This document shows, piece by piece, positions 45,151 to 59,940 of a DNA stretch of 64,000 nt. This DNA comes from Astropecten irregularis (taxonomy: Eukaryota > Echinodermata > Asteroidea > Paxillosida > Astropectinidae). The notes under the pieces were generated by a model, which was given only the letters and a program-made list of their open reading frames with translations, had not been told where the DNA came from and made no database searches. Position 1 is the first letter of the stretch. Each line of letters starts with the position of its first letter. The stretch covers positions 15,579,390 to 15,643,389 of the forward strand of contig OZ020258.1 of assembly GCA_963971285.1 (NCBI GenBank), in the 5' to 3' direction. The position numbers and the translations under genes were made by a program.

Positions 45151-48100
45151 TGGAGGATTCAGGCAGTGGGCACCTCTTATTTTCTGTAGACTAGGAAATA
45201 TTGGAGGATTCTGGAGGATTCAGGCTGAAAGTGATTTTCTATTCTATAAGTTGGAGGACTGTGGAGGATTCAGGCAGTGGGCACCTCTTATTTTCTGTAG
45301 ACTAGGAAATATTGGAGGATTCTGGAGGATTCAGGCTGAAAGTGATTTTCTATTCTATAAGTTGGAGGACTGTGGAGGATTCAGGCAGTGGGCACCTCTT
45401 ATTTTCTGTAGACTAGGAAATATTGGAGGATTCTGGAGGATTCAGGCTGAAAGTGATTTTCTATTCTATAAGTTGGAGGACTGTGGAGGATTCAGGCAGT
45501 GGGCACCTCTTATTTTCTGCAGACTAGGAAATATTGTAGGATTCTGGAGGATTCAGGCTGAAATGGATTTTTTTATTCTATAAGTTGGAGGACTGTGGAG
45601 GATTCAGGCAGTGGGCACCTCTTATTTTCTGTAGACTAGGAAATATTGGAGGATTCTGGAGGATTCAGGCTGAAAGTGATTTTTTATTCTATAAGTTGGA
45701 GGACTGTGGAGGATTCAGGCAGTGGGCACCTCTTATTTTCCCTAGACTATGAAATATTGGAGGATTCTGGAGGATTCAGGCTGAAAGTGATTTTTTATTT
45801 TACAAGTTGGAGGACTGTGGAGGATTCAGGCAGTGGGCACCTCTTATTTTCTGTAGACTAGGAAATATTGGAGGACTGTGGAGGATTCAGGCAGTGGGCA
45901 CCTCTTATTTTCTGTAGACTAGGAAATATTGGAGGATTCTGGAGGATTCAGGCTGAAAGTGAATTATTTTACAATTTTACAAGTTGGAGGACCACATCCA
46001 ATGTGGAGGATTCAGGCAGTGGGCACCTCTTATTTTCTCTAGACTATGAAATATTGGAGGATTCTGAAGGATTCAGGCTGAAAGTGATTTTTTATTTTAC
46101 AAGTTGGAGGACTGTGGAGGATTCAGGCAGTGGGCACCTTTTATTTTTGTAGAGTAGGAAATATTGGAGGATTCTGGAGGATTCGGGCTGAAAGTGATTT
46201 TTTATTCTTCAAGTTGGAGGACTGTGGAGGATTCAGGCAGTGGGCACCTCTTATTTTCTCTAGACTAGGAAATATTGGAGGATTCTGGAGGATTCAGGCT
46301 GAAAGTGAATTATTTTACAATTTTACAAGTTGGAGGACCGTGGAGGATTCAGGCAGTGGGCACCTCTTATTTTCTGTAGACTAGGAAATATTGGAGGATT
46401 CTGGAGGATTCAGGATGAAAGTGATTTTTTATTCTATAAGTTGGAGGACTGTGGAGGATTCAGGCAGTGGGCACCTCTTATTTTCTGTAGACTAGGAAAT
46501 ATTGGAGGATTCTGGAGGATTCAGGCCGAAAGTGATTTTTTATTTTACAATTTTACAAGTTGGAGGACCGTGGAGGATTCAGGCAGTGGGCACCTCTTAT
46601 TTTCTGTAGACTAGGAAATATTGTAGGATTCTGGAGGATTCAGGCTGAAAGTGATTTTTTATTCTATAAGTTGGAGGACTGTGGAGGATTCAGGCAGTGG
46701 GTACCTCTTATTTTCCCTAGACTTTGAAATATTGGAGGATTCTGGAGGATTCAGGCTGAAAGTGATTTTTTATTCTATAAGTTGGAGGACTGTGGAGGAT
46801 TCAGGCAGTGGGCACCTCTTATTTTCCCTAGACTATGAAATATTGGAGGATTCTGGAGGATTCAGGCTGAAAGTGATTTTTTATTCTATAAGTTGGAGGA
46901 CTGTGGAGGATTCAGGCAGTGGGCACCTCTTATTTTCCCTAGACTAGGAAATATTGAAGGATTCTGGAGGATTCAGGCTGAAAGTGATTTTTTATTTTAC
47001 AAGTTGGAGGACTGTGGAGGATTCAGGCAGTGGGCACCTCTTATTTTCTCTAGACTAGGAAATATTGGAGGATTCTGGAGGATTCAGGCTTAAAGTGATT
47101 TTTATTCTTCAAGTTGGAGGACTGTGGACGATTCAGTCAGTGGGCACCTCTTATTTTCTGTAGACTAGGAAATATTGGAGGACTGTGGAGGATTCAGGCA
47201 GTGGGCACCTCTTATTTTCTGTAGACTAGGAAATATTGGAGGATTCTGGAGGATTCAGGATGAAAGTGATTTTTTATTCTATAAGTTGGAGGACTGTGGA
47301 GGATTCAGGCAGTGGGCACCTCTTATTTTCTGTAGACTAGGAAATATTGGAGGATTGTGGAGGATTCAGGCTGAAAGTGATTTTTTATTCTTCAAGTTGG
47401 AGGACTGTGGAGGATTCAGGCAGTGGGCACCTCTTATTTTCTGTAGAATACGAACTATTGGATTCAGGCTGAAAGTGATTTTTTATTTTACAATTTTTCA
47501 AGTTTAAGGACTGTGGAGGATTCAGGCAGTGGGCACCTCTTATTTTCTCTAGACTATGAAATATTGGAGGATTCTGAAGGATTCAGGCTGAAAGTGATTT
47601 TTTATTTTACAAGTTGGAGGACTGTGGAGGATTCAGGCAGTGGGCACCTTTTATTTTTGTAGAGTAGGAAATATTGGAGGATTCTGGAGGATTCGGGCTG
47701 AAAGTGATTTTTTATTCTTCAAGTTGGAGGACTGTGGAGGATTCAGGCAGTGGGCACCTCTTATTTTCTCTAGACTAGGAAATATTGGAGGATTCTGGAG
47801 GATTCAGGCTGAAAGTGAATTATTTTACAATTTTACAAGTTGGAGGACCGTGGAGGATTCAGGCAGTGGGCACCTTTTATTTTTGTAGAGTAGGAAATAT
47901 TGGAGGATTCTGGAGGATTCAGGATGAAAGTGATTTTTTATTCTATAAGTTGGAGGACTGTGGAGGATTCAGGCAGTGGGCACCTCTTATTTTCTGTAGA
48001 CTAGGAAATATTGGAGGATTCTGGAGGATTCAGGCCGAAAGTGATTTTTTATTTTACAATTTTACAAGTTGGAGGACCGTGGAGGATTCAGGCAGTGGGC

Positions 48101-51100
48101 ACCTCTTATTTTCTGTAGACTATGAAATATTGGAGGATTCTGAAGGATTCGGGCTGAAAGTGATTTTTTATTCTATAAGTTGGAGGACTGTGGAGGATTC
48201 AGGCAGTGGGCACCTCTTATTTTCTCTAGACTAGGAAATATTGGAGGATTCTGGAGGATTCAGGCTGAAAGTGATTTTTTATTTTACAATTTTTCAAGTT
48301 GGAGGACTGTGGAGGATTCAGGCAGTGGGCACCTCTTATTTTCTGTAGACTAGGAAATATTGGAGGATTCTGAAGGATTCAGGCTGAAAGTGATTTTTTA
48401 TTTTACAAGTTGGAGGACTGTGGAGGATTCAGGCAGTGGGCACCTTTTATTTTTGTAGAGTAGGAAATATTGGAGGATTCTGGAGGATTCAGGCTGAAAT
48501 TGATTTTTTATTCTATAAGTTGGAGGACTGTGGAGGATTCAGGCAGTGGGCACCTCTTATTTTCTGTAGACTAGGAAATATTGGAGGATTCTGGAGGATT
48601 CGGGCTGAAAGTGATTTTTTATTTTTCAAGTTGGAGGACTGTGGAGGATTCAGGCAGTGGGCACCTCTCATTTTTTGTAGACTAGGAAATATTGGAGGAT
48701 TCTGGAGGATTCAGCCTGAAAGTGATTTTTTATTTTACAATTTTACAAGTTGGAGGACCGTAAAGGATTCAGGCAGTGGGCACCTCTTATTTTCTGTAGA
48801 CTAGGAAATATTGAAGGATTCTGGAGGATTCAGGCTGAAAGTGAATTATTTTACAATTTTACAAGTTGGAGGACCGTGGAGGATTCAGGCAGTGGGCACC
48901 TCTTATTTTCTGTAGACTAGGAAATATTGGAGGATTGTGGAGGATTCAGGCTGAAAGTGATTTTTTATTCTTCAAGTTGGAGGACTGTGGAGGATTCAGG
49001 CAGTGGGCACCTCTTATTTTCTGTAGACTAGGAAATATTGGAGGATTGTGGAGGATTCAGGCTGAAAGTGATTTTTTATTCTTCAAGTTGGAGGACTGTG
49101 GAGGATTCAGGCATTGTGCACCTCTTATTTTCTCTAGACTATGAAATATTGGAGGATTCTGAAGGATTCAGGCTGAAAGTGATTTTTTATTTTACAAGTT
49201 GGAGGACTGTGGAGGATTCAGGCAGTGGGCACCTTTTATTTTTGTAGAGTAGGAAATATTGGAGGATTCTGGAGGATTCGGGCTGAAAGTGATTTTTTAT
49301 TCTTCAAGTTGGAGGACTGTGGAGGATTCAGGCAGTGGGCACCTCTTAGTTTCTCTAGACTAGGAAATATTGGAGGATTCTGGAGGATTCAGGCTGAAAG
49401 TGATTTTTTATTTTACAAGTTGGAGGACTGTGGAGGATTCAGGCAGTGGGCACCTTTTATTTTTGTAGAGTAGGAAATATTGGAGGATTCTGGAGGATTC
49501 AGGCTGAAATTGATTTTTTATTCTATAAGTTGGAGGACTGTGGAGGATTCAGGCAGTGGGCACCTCTTATTTTCTGTAGACTAGGAAATATTGGAGGATT
49601 CTGGAGGATTCAGGCCGAAAGTGATTTTTTATTTTACAATTTTACAAGTTGGAGGACCGTGGAGGATTCAGGCAGTGGGCACCTCTTATTTTCTGTAGAC
49701 TAGGAAATATTGTAGGATTCTGGAGGATTCAGGCTGAAAGTGATTTTTTATTCTATAAGTTGGAGGACTGTGGAGGATTCAGGCAGTGGGTACCTCTTAT
49801 TTTCTGTAGACTAGGAAATATTGGAGGATTCTGGAGGATTCAGGCCGAAAGTGATTTTTTATTTTACAATTTTACAAGTTGGAGGACCGTGGAGGATTCA
49901 GGCAGTGGGCACCTCTTATTTTCTGTAGACTAGGAAATATTGTAGGATTCTGGAGGATTCAGGATGAAAGTGATTTTTTATTCTATAAGTTGGAGGACTG
50001 TGGAGGATTCAGGCAGTGGGCACCTCTTATTTTCTGTAGACTAGGAAATATTGGAGGATTCTGGAGGATTCAGGCTGAAAGTGATTTTTTATTCTTCAAG
50101 TTGGAGGACTGTGGATGATTCAGGCAGTGGGCACCTCTTATTTTCTGTAGACTATGAAATATTGGAGGATTCTGAAGGATTCGGGCTGAAAGTGATTTTT
50201 TATTCTATAAGTTGGAGGACTGTGGAGGATTCAGGCAGTGGGCACCTCTTATTTTCTCTAGACTAGGAAATATTGGAGGATTCTGGAGGATTCAGGCTGA
50301 AAGTGATTTTTTATTTTACAATTTTTCAAGTTGGAGGACTGTGGAGGATTCAGGCAGTGGGCACCTCTTATTTTCTGTAGACTAGGAAATATTGGAGGAT
50401 TCTGAAGGATTCAGGCTGAAAGTGATTTTTTATTTTACAAGTTGGAGGACTGTGGAGGATTCAGGCAGTGGGCACCTTTTATTTTTGTAGAGTAGGAAAT
50501 ATTGGAGGATTCTGGAGGATTCAGGCTGAAATTGATTTTTTATTCTATAAGTTGGAGGACTGTGGAGGATTCAGGCAGTGGGCACCTCTTATTTTCTGTA
50601 GACTAGGAAATATTGGAGGATTCTGGAGGATTCGGGCTGAAAGTGATTTTTTATTTTTCAAGTTGGAGGACTGTGGAGGATTCAGGCAGTGGGCACCTCT
50701 CATTTTTTGTAGACTAGGAAATATTGGAGGATTCTGGAGGATTCAGGCTGAAATTGATTTTTTATTTTACAATTTTACAAGTTGGAGGACCGTGGAGGAT
50801 TCAGGCAGTGGGCACCTCTTATTTTCTGTAGACTAGGAAATATTGAAGGATTCTGGAGGATTCAGGCTGAAAGTGAATTATTTTACAATTTTACAAGTTG
50901 GAGGACCGTGGAGGATTCAGGCAGTGGGCACCTCTTATTTTCTGTAGACTAGGAAATATTGGAGGATTCTGGAGGATTCAGGATGAAAGTGATTTTTTAT
51001 TCTATAAGTTGGAGGACTGTGGAGGATTCAGGCAGTGGGCACCTCTTATTTTCTGTAGACTAGGAAATATTGGAGGATTGTGGAGGATTCAGGCTGAAAG

Positions 51101-54100
51101 TGATTTTTTATTCTTCAAGTTGGAGGACTGTGGAGGATTCAGGCAGTGGGCACCTCTTATTTTCTCTAGACTATGAAATATTGGAGGATTCTGAAGGATT
51201 CAGGCTGAAAGTGATTTTTTATTTTACAAGTTGGAGGACTGTGGAGGATTCAGGCAGTGGGCACCTTTTATTTTTGTAGAGTAGGAAATATTGGAGGATT
51301 CTGGAGGATTCGGGCTGAAAGTGATTTTTTATTCTTCAAGTTGGAGGACTGTGGAGGATTCAGGCAGTGGGCACCTCTTATTTTCTGTAGACTAGGAAAT
51401 ATTGGAGGATTCTGGAGGATTCAGGCCGAAAGTGATTTTTTATTTTACAATTTTACAAGTTGGAGGACCGTGGAGGATTCAGGCAGTGGGCACCTCTTAT
51501 TTTCTGTAGACTAGGAAATATTGTAGGATTCTGGAGGATTCAGGCTGAAAGTGATTTTTTATTATATAAGTTGGAGGACTGTGGAGGATTCAGGCAGTGG
51601 GTACCTCTTATTTTCCCTAGACTTTGAAATATTGGAGGATTCTGGAGGATTCAGGCTGAAAGTGATTTTTTATTCTATAAGTTGGAGGACTGTGGAGGAT
51701 TCAGGCAGTGGGCACCTCTTATTTTCCCTAGACTATGAAATATTGGAGGATTCTGGAGGATTCAGGCTGAAAGTGATTTTTTATTCTATAAGTTGGAGGA
51801 CTGTGGAGGATTCAGGCAGTGGGCACCTCTTATTTTCCCTAGACTAGGAAATATTGAAGGATTCTGGAGGATTCAGGCTGAAAGTGATTTTTTATTTTAC
51901 AAGTTGGAGGACTGTGGAGGATTCAGGCAGTGGGCACCTCTTATTTTCTCTAGACTAGGAAATATTGGAGGATTCTGGAGGATTCAGGCTTAAAGTGATT
52001 TTTATTCTTCAAGTTGGAGGACTGTGGATGATTCAGTCAGTGGGCACCTCTTATTTTCTGTAGACTAGGAAATATTGGAGGACTGTGGAGGATTCAGGCA
52101 GTGGGCACCTCTTATTTTCTGTAGACTAGGAAATATTGGAGGATTCTGGAGGATTCAGGATGAAAGTGATTTTTTATTCTATAAGTTGGAGGACTGTGGA
52201 GGATTCAGGCAGTGGGCACCTCTTATTTTCTGTAGACTAGGAAATATTGGAGGATTGTGGAGGATTCAGGCTGAAATTTATTTTTTATTCTTCAAGTTGG
52301 AGGACTGTGGAGGATTCAGGCAGTGGGCACCTCTTATTTTCTGTAGAATACGAACTATTGGATTCAGGCTGAAAGTGATTTTTTATTTTACAATTTTTCA
52401 AGTTTAAGGACTGTGGAGGATTCAGGCAGTGGGCACCTCTTATTTTCTCTAGACTATGAAATATTGGAGGATTCTGAAGGATTCAGGCTGAAAGTGATTT
52501 TTTATTTTACAAGTTGGAGGACTGTGGAGGATTCAGGCAGTGGGCACCTTTTATTTTTGTAGAGTAGGAAATATTGGAGGATTCTGGAGGATTCGGGCTG
52601 AAAGTGATTTTTTATTCTTCAAGTTGGAGGACTGTGGAGGATTCAGGCAGTGGGCACCTCTTATTTTCTCTAGACTAGGAAATATTGGAGGATTCTGGAG
52701 GATTCAGGCTTAAAGTGATTTTTATTCTTCAAGTTGGAGGACTGTGGATGATTCAGTCAGTGGGCACCTCTTATTTTCTGTAGACTAGGAAATATTGGAG
52801 GACTGTGGAGGATTCAGGCAGTGGGCACCTCTTATTTTCTGTAGACTAGGAAATATTGGAGGATTCTGGAGGATTCAGGATGAAAGTGATTTTTTATTCT
52901 ATAAGTTGGAGGACTGTGGAGGATTCAGGCAGTGGGCACCTCTTATTTTCTGTAGACTAGGAAATATTGGAGGATTGTGGAGGATTCAGGCTGAAATTTA
53001 TTTTTTATTCTTCAAGTTGGAGGACTGTGGAGGATTCAGGCAGTGGGCACCTCTTATTTTCTGTAGAATACGAACTATTGGATTCAGGCTGAAAGTGATT
53101 TTTTATTTTACAATTTTTCAAGTTTAAGGACTGTGGAGGATTCAGGCAGTGGGCAGCTCTTATTTTCTCTAGACTATGAAATATTGGAGGATTCTGAAGG
53201 ATTCAGGCTGAAAGTGATTTTTTATTTTACAAGTTGGAGGACTGTGGAGGATTCAGGCAGTGGGCACCTTTTATTTTTGTAGAGTAGGAAATATTGGAGG
53301 ATTCTGGAGGATTCGGGCTGAAAGTGATTTTTTATTCTCCAAGTTGGAGGACTGTGGAGGATTCAGGCAGTGGGCACCTCTTATTTTCTCTAGACTAGGA
53401 AATATTGGAGGATTCTGGAGGATTCAGGCTGAAAGTGAATTATTTTACAATTTTACAAGTTGGAGGACCGTGGAGGATTCAGGCAGTGGGCACCTTTTAT
53501 TTTTGTAGAGTAGGAAATATTGGAGGATTCTGGAGGATTCAGGATGAAAGTGATTTTTTATTCTATAAGTTGGAGGACTGTGGAGGATTCAGGCAGTGGG
53601 CACCTCTTATTTTCTGTAGACTAGGAAATATTGGAGGATTCTGGAGGATTCAGGCCGAAAGTGATTTTTTATTTTACAATTTTACAAGTTGGAGGACCGT
53701 GGAGGATTCAGGCAGTGGGCACCTCTTATTTTCTGTAGACTAGGAAATATTGTAGGATTCTGGAGGATTCAGGATGAAAGTGATTTTTTATTCTATAAGT
53801 TGGAGGACTGTGGAGGATTCAGGCAGTGGGCACCTCTTATTTTCTGTAGACTAGGAAATATTGGAGGATTCTGGAGGATTCAGGCTGAAAGTGATTTTTT
53901 ATTCTTCAAGTTGGAGGACTGTGGATGATTCAGGCAGTGGGCACCTCTTATTTTCTGTAGACTATGAAATATTGGAGGATTCTGAAGGATTCGGGCTGAA
54001 AGTGATTTTTTATTCTATAAGTTGGAGGACTGTGGAGGATTCAGGCAGTGGGCACCTCTTATTTTCTCTAGACTAGGAAATATTGGAGGATTCTGGAGGA

Positions 54101-57100
54101 TTCAGGCTGAAAGTGATTTTTTATTTTACAATTTTTCAAGTTGGAGGACTGTGGAGGATTCAGGCAGTGGGCACCTCTTATTTTCTGTAGACTATGAAAT
54201 ATTGGAGGATTCTGAAGGATTCAGGCTGAAAGTGATTTTTTATTTTACAAGTTGGAGGACTGTGGAGGATTCAGGCAGTGGGCACCTTTTATTTTTGTAG
54301 AGTAGGAAATATTGGAGGATTCTGGAGGATTCAGGCTGAAATTGATTTTTTATTCTATAAGTTGGAGGACTGTGGAGGATTCAGGCAGTGGGCACCTCTT
54401 ATTTTCTGTAGGCTAGGAAATATTGGAGGATTCTGGAGGATTCGGGCTGAAAGTGATTTTTTATTTTTCAAGTTGGAGGACTGTGGAGGATTCAGGCAGT
54501 GGGCACCTCTCATTTTTTGTAGACTAGGAAATATTGGAGGATTCTGGAGGATTCAGCCTGAAAGTGATTTCTTATTTTACAATTTTACAAGTTGGAGGAC
54601 CGTGGAGGATTCAGGCAGTGGGCACCTCTTATTTTCTGTAGACTAGGAAATATTGAAGGATTCTGGAGGATTCAGGCTGAAAGTGAATTATTTTACAATT
54701 TTACAAGTTGGAGGACCGTGGAGGATTCAGGCAGTGGGCACCTCTTATTTTCTGTAGACTAGGAAATATTGGAGGATTCTGGAGGATTCAGGATGAAAGT
54801 GATTTTTTATTCTATAAGTTGGAGGACTGTGGAGGATTCAGGCAGTGGGCACCTCTTATTTTCTGTAGACTAGGAAATATTGGAGGATTGTGGAGGATTC
54901 AGGCTGAAAGTGATTTTTTATTCTTCAAGTTGGAGGACTGTGGAGGATTCAGGCAGTGGGCACCTTTTATTTTTGTAGAGTAGGAAATATTGGAGGATTC
55001 TGGAGGATTCGGGCTGAAAGTGATTTTTTATTCTTCAAGTTGGAGGACTGTGGAGGATTCAGGCAGTGGGCACCTCTTAGTTTCTCTAGACTAGGAAATA
55101 TTGGAGGATTCTGGAGGATTCAGGCTGAAAGTGAATTATTTTACAATTTTACAAGTTGGAGGACCGTGGAGGATTCAGGCAGTGGGCACCTCTTATTTTC
55201 TGTAGACTAGGAAATATTGGAGGATTCTGGAGGATTCAGGATGAAAGTGATTTTTTATTCTATAAGTTGGAGGACTGTGGAGGATTCAGGCAGTGGGCAC
55301 CTCTTATTTTCTGTAGACTAGGAAATATTGGAGGATTCTGGAGGATTAAGGCTGAAAGTGATTTTTTATTCTTCAAGTTGGAGGACTGTGGATGATTCAG
55401 GCAGTGGGCACCTCTTATTTTCTGTAGACTATGAAATATTGGAGGATTCTGAAGGATTCGGGCTGAAAGTGATTTTTTATTCTATAAGTTGGAGGACTGT
55501 GGAGGATTCAGGCAGTGGGCACCTCTTATTTTCTCTAGACTAGGAAATATTGGAGGATTCTGGAGGATTCAGGCTGAAAGTGATTTTTTATTTTACAATT
55601 TTTCAAGTTGGAGGACTGTGGAGGATTCAGGCAGTGGGCACCTCTTATTTTCTGTAGACTATGAAATATTGGAGGATTCTGAAGGATTCAGGCTGAAAGT
55701 GATTTTTTATTTTACAAGTTGGAGGACTGTGGAGGATTCAGGCAGTGGGCACCTTTTATTTTTGTAGAGTAGGAAATATTGGAGGATTCTATAGGATTCA
55801 GGCTGAAATTGATTTTTTATTCTATAAGTTGGAGGACTGTGGAGGATTCAGGCAGTGGGCACCTCTTATTTTCTGTAGACTAGGAAATATTGGAGGATTC
55901 TGGAGGATTCGGGCTGAAAGTGATTTTTTATTTTTCAAGTTGGAGGACTGTGGAGGATTCAGGCAGTGGGCACCTCTCATTTTTTGTAGACTATGAAATA
56001 TTGGAGGATTCTGGAGGATTCAGCCTGAAAGTGATTTTTTATTTTACAATTTTACAAGTTGGAGGACCGTGGAGGATTCAGGCAGTGGGCACCTCTTCTT
56101 TTCTGTAGACTAGGAAATATTGAAGGATTCTCGAGGATTCAGGCTGAAAGTGATTTTTTATTCTTCAAGTTGGAGGACCGTGGAGGATTCAGGCAGTGGG
56201 CACCTCTTATTTTCTGTAGACTAGGAAATATTGGAGGATTCTGAAGGATTCAGGCTGAAAGTGATTTTTTATTTTACAAGTTGGAGGACTGTGGAGGATT
56301 CAGGCAGTGGGCACCTTTTATTTTTGTAGAGTAGGAAATATTGGAGGATTCTGGAGGATTCAGGCTGAAATTGATTTTTTATTCTATAAGTTGGAGGACT
56401 GTGGAGGATTCAGGCAGTGGGCACCTCTTATTTTCTGTAGACTAGGAAATATTGGAGGATTCTGGAGGATTCGGGCTGAAAGTGATTTTTTATTCTTCAA
56501 GTTGGAGGACTGTGGAGGATTCAGGCAGTGGGCACCTCTTATTTTCTCTAGACTAGGAAATATTGGAGGATTCTGGAGGATTCAGGCCGAAAGTGAATTT
56601 TTTTTTTACAATTTTACAAGTTGGAGGACCGTGGAGGATTCAGGCAGTGGGCACCTCTTATTTTCTGTAGACTAGGAAATATTGTAGGATTCTGGAGGAT
56701 TCAGGCTGAAAGTGATTTTTTATTCTATAAGTTGGAGGACTGTGGAGGATTCAGGCAGTGGGCACCTCTTATTTTCTCTAGACTATGAAATATTGGAGGA
56801 TTCTGGAGGATTCAGGCTGAAAGTGATTTTTTATTTTACAAGTTGGAGGACTGTGGAGGATTCAGGCAGTGGGCACCTCTTATTTTCTGTAGACTAGGAA
56901 ATATTGGAGGATTCTGAAGGATTCGGGCTGAAAGTGATTTTTTATTCTACAAGTTGGAGGACTGTGGAGGATTCAGGCAGTGGGCACCTCTTATTTTCTC
57001 TAGACTAGGAAATATTGGAGGATTCTGGAGGATTCAGGCTGAAAGTGATTTTTTATTTTACAATTTTTCAAGTTGGAGGACTGTGGAGGATTCAGGCAGT

Positions 57101-59706
57101 GGGCACCTCTTATTTTCTGTAGACTAGGAAATATTGGAGGATTCTGAAGGATTCAGGCTGAAAGTGATTTTTTATTTTATACAAGTTGGAGGACCGTGGA
57201 GGATTCAGGCAGTGGGCACCTCTTATTTTCTGTAGACTAGGAAATATTGGAGGATTCTGGAGGATTCGGGCTGAAAGTGATTTTTTATTCTTGGAGGACT
57301 GTGGAGGATTCAGGCAGTGGGCACCTCTTATTTTCTCTAGACTAGGAAATTTTGGAGGATTCTGGAGGATTCAGGCTGAAAGTGAATTATTTTACAATTT
57401 TACAAGTTGGAGGACCGTGGAGGATTCAGGCAGTGGGCACCTCTTCTTTTCTGTAGACTAGGAAATATTGGAGGATTCTGAAGGATTCGGGCTGAAAGTG
57501 ATTTTTTATTCTATAAGTTGGAGGACTGTGGAGGATTCAGGCAGTGGGCACCTCTTATTTTCTCTAGACTAGGAAATATTGGAGGATTCTGGAGGATTCA
57601 GGCTGAAAGTGATTTTTTATTTTACAATTTTTCAAGTTGGAGGACTGTGGAGGATTCAGGCAGTGGGCACCTCTTATTTTCTGTAGACTATGAAATATTG
57701 GAGGATTCTGAAGGATTCAGGCTGAAAGTGATTTTTTATTTTACAAGTTGGAGGACTGTGGAGGATTCAGGCAGTGGGCACCTTTTATTTTTGTAGAGTA
57801 GGAAATATTGGAGGATTCTGGAGGATTCAGGCTGAAATTGATTTTTTATTCTATAAGTTGGAGGACTGTGGAGGATTCAGGCAGTGGGCACCTCTTATTT
57901 TCTGTAGACTAGGAAATATTGGAGGATTCTGGAGGATTCGGGCTGAAAGTGATTTTTTATTTTTCAAGTTGGAGGACTGTGGAGGATTCAGGCAGTGGGC
58001 ACCTCTCATTTTTTGTAGACTAGGAAATATTGGAGGATTCTGGAGGATTCAGCCTGAAAGTGATTTTTTATTTTACAATTTTACAAGTTGGAGGACCGTG
58101 GAGGATTCAGGCAGTGGGCACCTCTTCTTTTCTGTAGACTAGGAAATATTGAAGGATTCTCGAGGATTCAGGCTGAAAGTGATTTTTTATTCTTCAAGTT
58201 GGAGGACCGTGGAGGATTCAGGCAGTGGGCACCTCTTATTTTCTGTAGACTAGGAAATATTGGAGGATTCTGAAGGATTCAGGCTGAAAGTGATTTTTTA
58301 TTTTACAAGTTGGAGGACTGTGGAGGATTCAGGCAGTGGGCACCTTTTATTTTTGTAGAGTAGGAAATATTGGAGGATTCTGGAGGATTCAGGCTGAAAT
58401 TGATTTTTTATTCTATAAGTTGGAGGACTGTGGAGGATTCAGGCAGTGGGCACCTCTTATTTTCTGTAGACTATGAAATATTGGAGGATTCTGAAGGATT
58501 CAGGCTGAAAGTGATTTTTTATTTTACAAGTTGGAGGACTGTGGAGGATTCAGGCAGTGGGCACCTTTTATTTTTGTAGAGTAGGAAATATTGGAGGATT
58601 CTGGAGGATTCAGGCTGAAATTGATTTTTTATTCTATAAGTTGGAGGACTGTGGAGGATTCAGGCAGTGGGCACCTCTTATTTTCTGTAGACTAGGAAAT
58701 ATTGGAGGATTCTGGAGGATTCGGGCTGAAAGTGATTTTTTATTTTTCAAGTTGGAGGACTGTGGAGGATTCAGGCAGTGGGCACCTCTCATTTTTTGTA
58801 GACTAGGAAATATTGGAGGATTCTGGAGGATTCAGCCTGAAAGTGATTTTTTATTTTACAATTTTACAAGTTGGAGGACCGTGGAGGATTCAGGCAGTGG
58901 GCACCTCTTCTTTTCTGTAGACTAGGAAATATTGAAGGATTCTCGAGGATTCAGGCTGAAAGTGATTTTTTATTCTTCAAGTTGGAGGACCGTGGAGGAT
59001 TCAGGCAGTGGGCACCTCTTATTTTCTGTAGACTAGGAAATATTGGAGGATTCTGAAGGATTCAGGCTGAAAGTGATTTTTTATTTTACAAGTTGGAGGA
59101 CTGTGGAGGATTCAGGCAGTGGGCACCTTTTATTTTTGTAGAGTAGGAAATATTGGAGGATTCTGGAGGATTCAGGCTGAAATTGATTTTTTATTCTATA
59201 AGTTGGAGGACTGTGGAGGATTCAGGCAGTGGGCACCTCTTATTTTCTGTAGACTAGGAAATATTGGAGGATTCTGGAGGATTCGGGCTGAAAGTGATTT
59301 TTTATTCTTCAAGTTGGAGGACTGTGGAGGATTCAGGCAGTGGGCACCTCTTATTTTCTCTAGACTAGGAAATATTGGAGGATTCTGGAGGATTCAGGCC
59401 GAAAGTGAATTTTTTTTTTACAATTTTACAAGTTGGAGGACCGTGGAGGATTCAGGCAGTGGGCACCTCTTATTTTCTGTAGACTAGGAAATATTGTAGA
59501 ATTCTGGAGGATTCAGGCTGAAAGTGATTTTTTATTCTATAAGTTGGAGGACTGTGGAGGATTCAGGCAGTGGGCACCTCTTATTTTCCCTAGACTATGA
59601 AATATTGGAGGATTCTGGAGGATTCAGGCTGAAAGTGATTTTTTATTCTATAAGTTGGAGGACTGTGGAGGATTCAGGCAGTGGGCACCTCTTATTTTCC
59701 CTAGAC

Positions 59707-59740
59707 TTGAAAAATTGTAAAATAAAAAATCACTTTCAGC
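59707..59740 (-). repeat. Inverted satellite piece at the gap edge
   Basis: TTGAAAAATTGTAAAATAAA followed by AAATCACTTTCAGC is the reverse complement of the normal unit part running from GCTGAAAGTGATTTTTT to ACAATTTTTCAA. It is the only reversed stretch seen in the array. Confidence 0.9.
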
Positions 59741-59940
59741 NNNNNNNNNNNNNNNNNNNNNNNNNNNNNNNNNNNNNNNNNNNNNNNNNNNNNNNNNNNN
59801 NNNNNNNNNNNNNNNNNNNNNNNNNNNNNNNNNNNNNNNNNNNNNNNNNNNNNNNNNNNNNNNNNNNNNNNNNNNNNNNNNNNNNNNNNNNNNNNNNNNN
59901 NNNNNNNNNNNNNNNNNNNNNNNNNNNNNNNNNNNNNNNN
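59741..59940. other. Assembly gap (200 N)
   Basis: Exactly 200 N, a round number that suggests a placeholder rather than a measured length. Units to the right have many single-base indels, a sign of low consensus quality. Confidence 0.98.
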
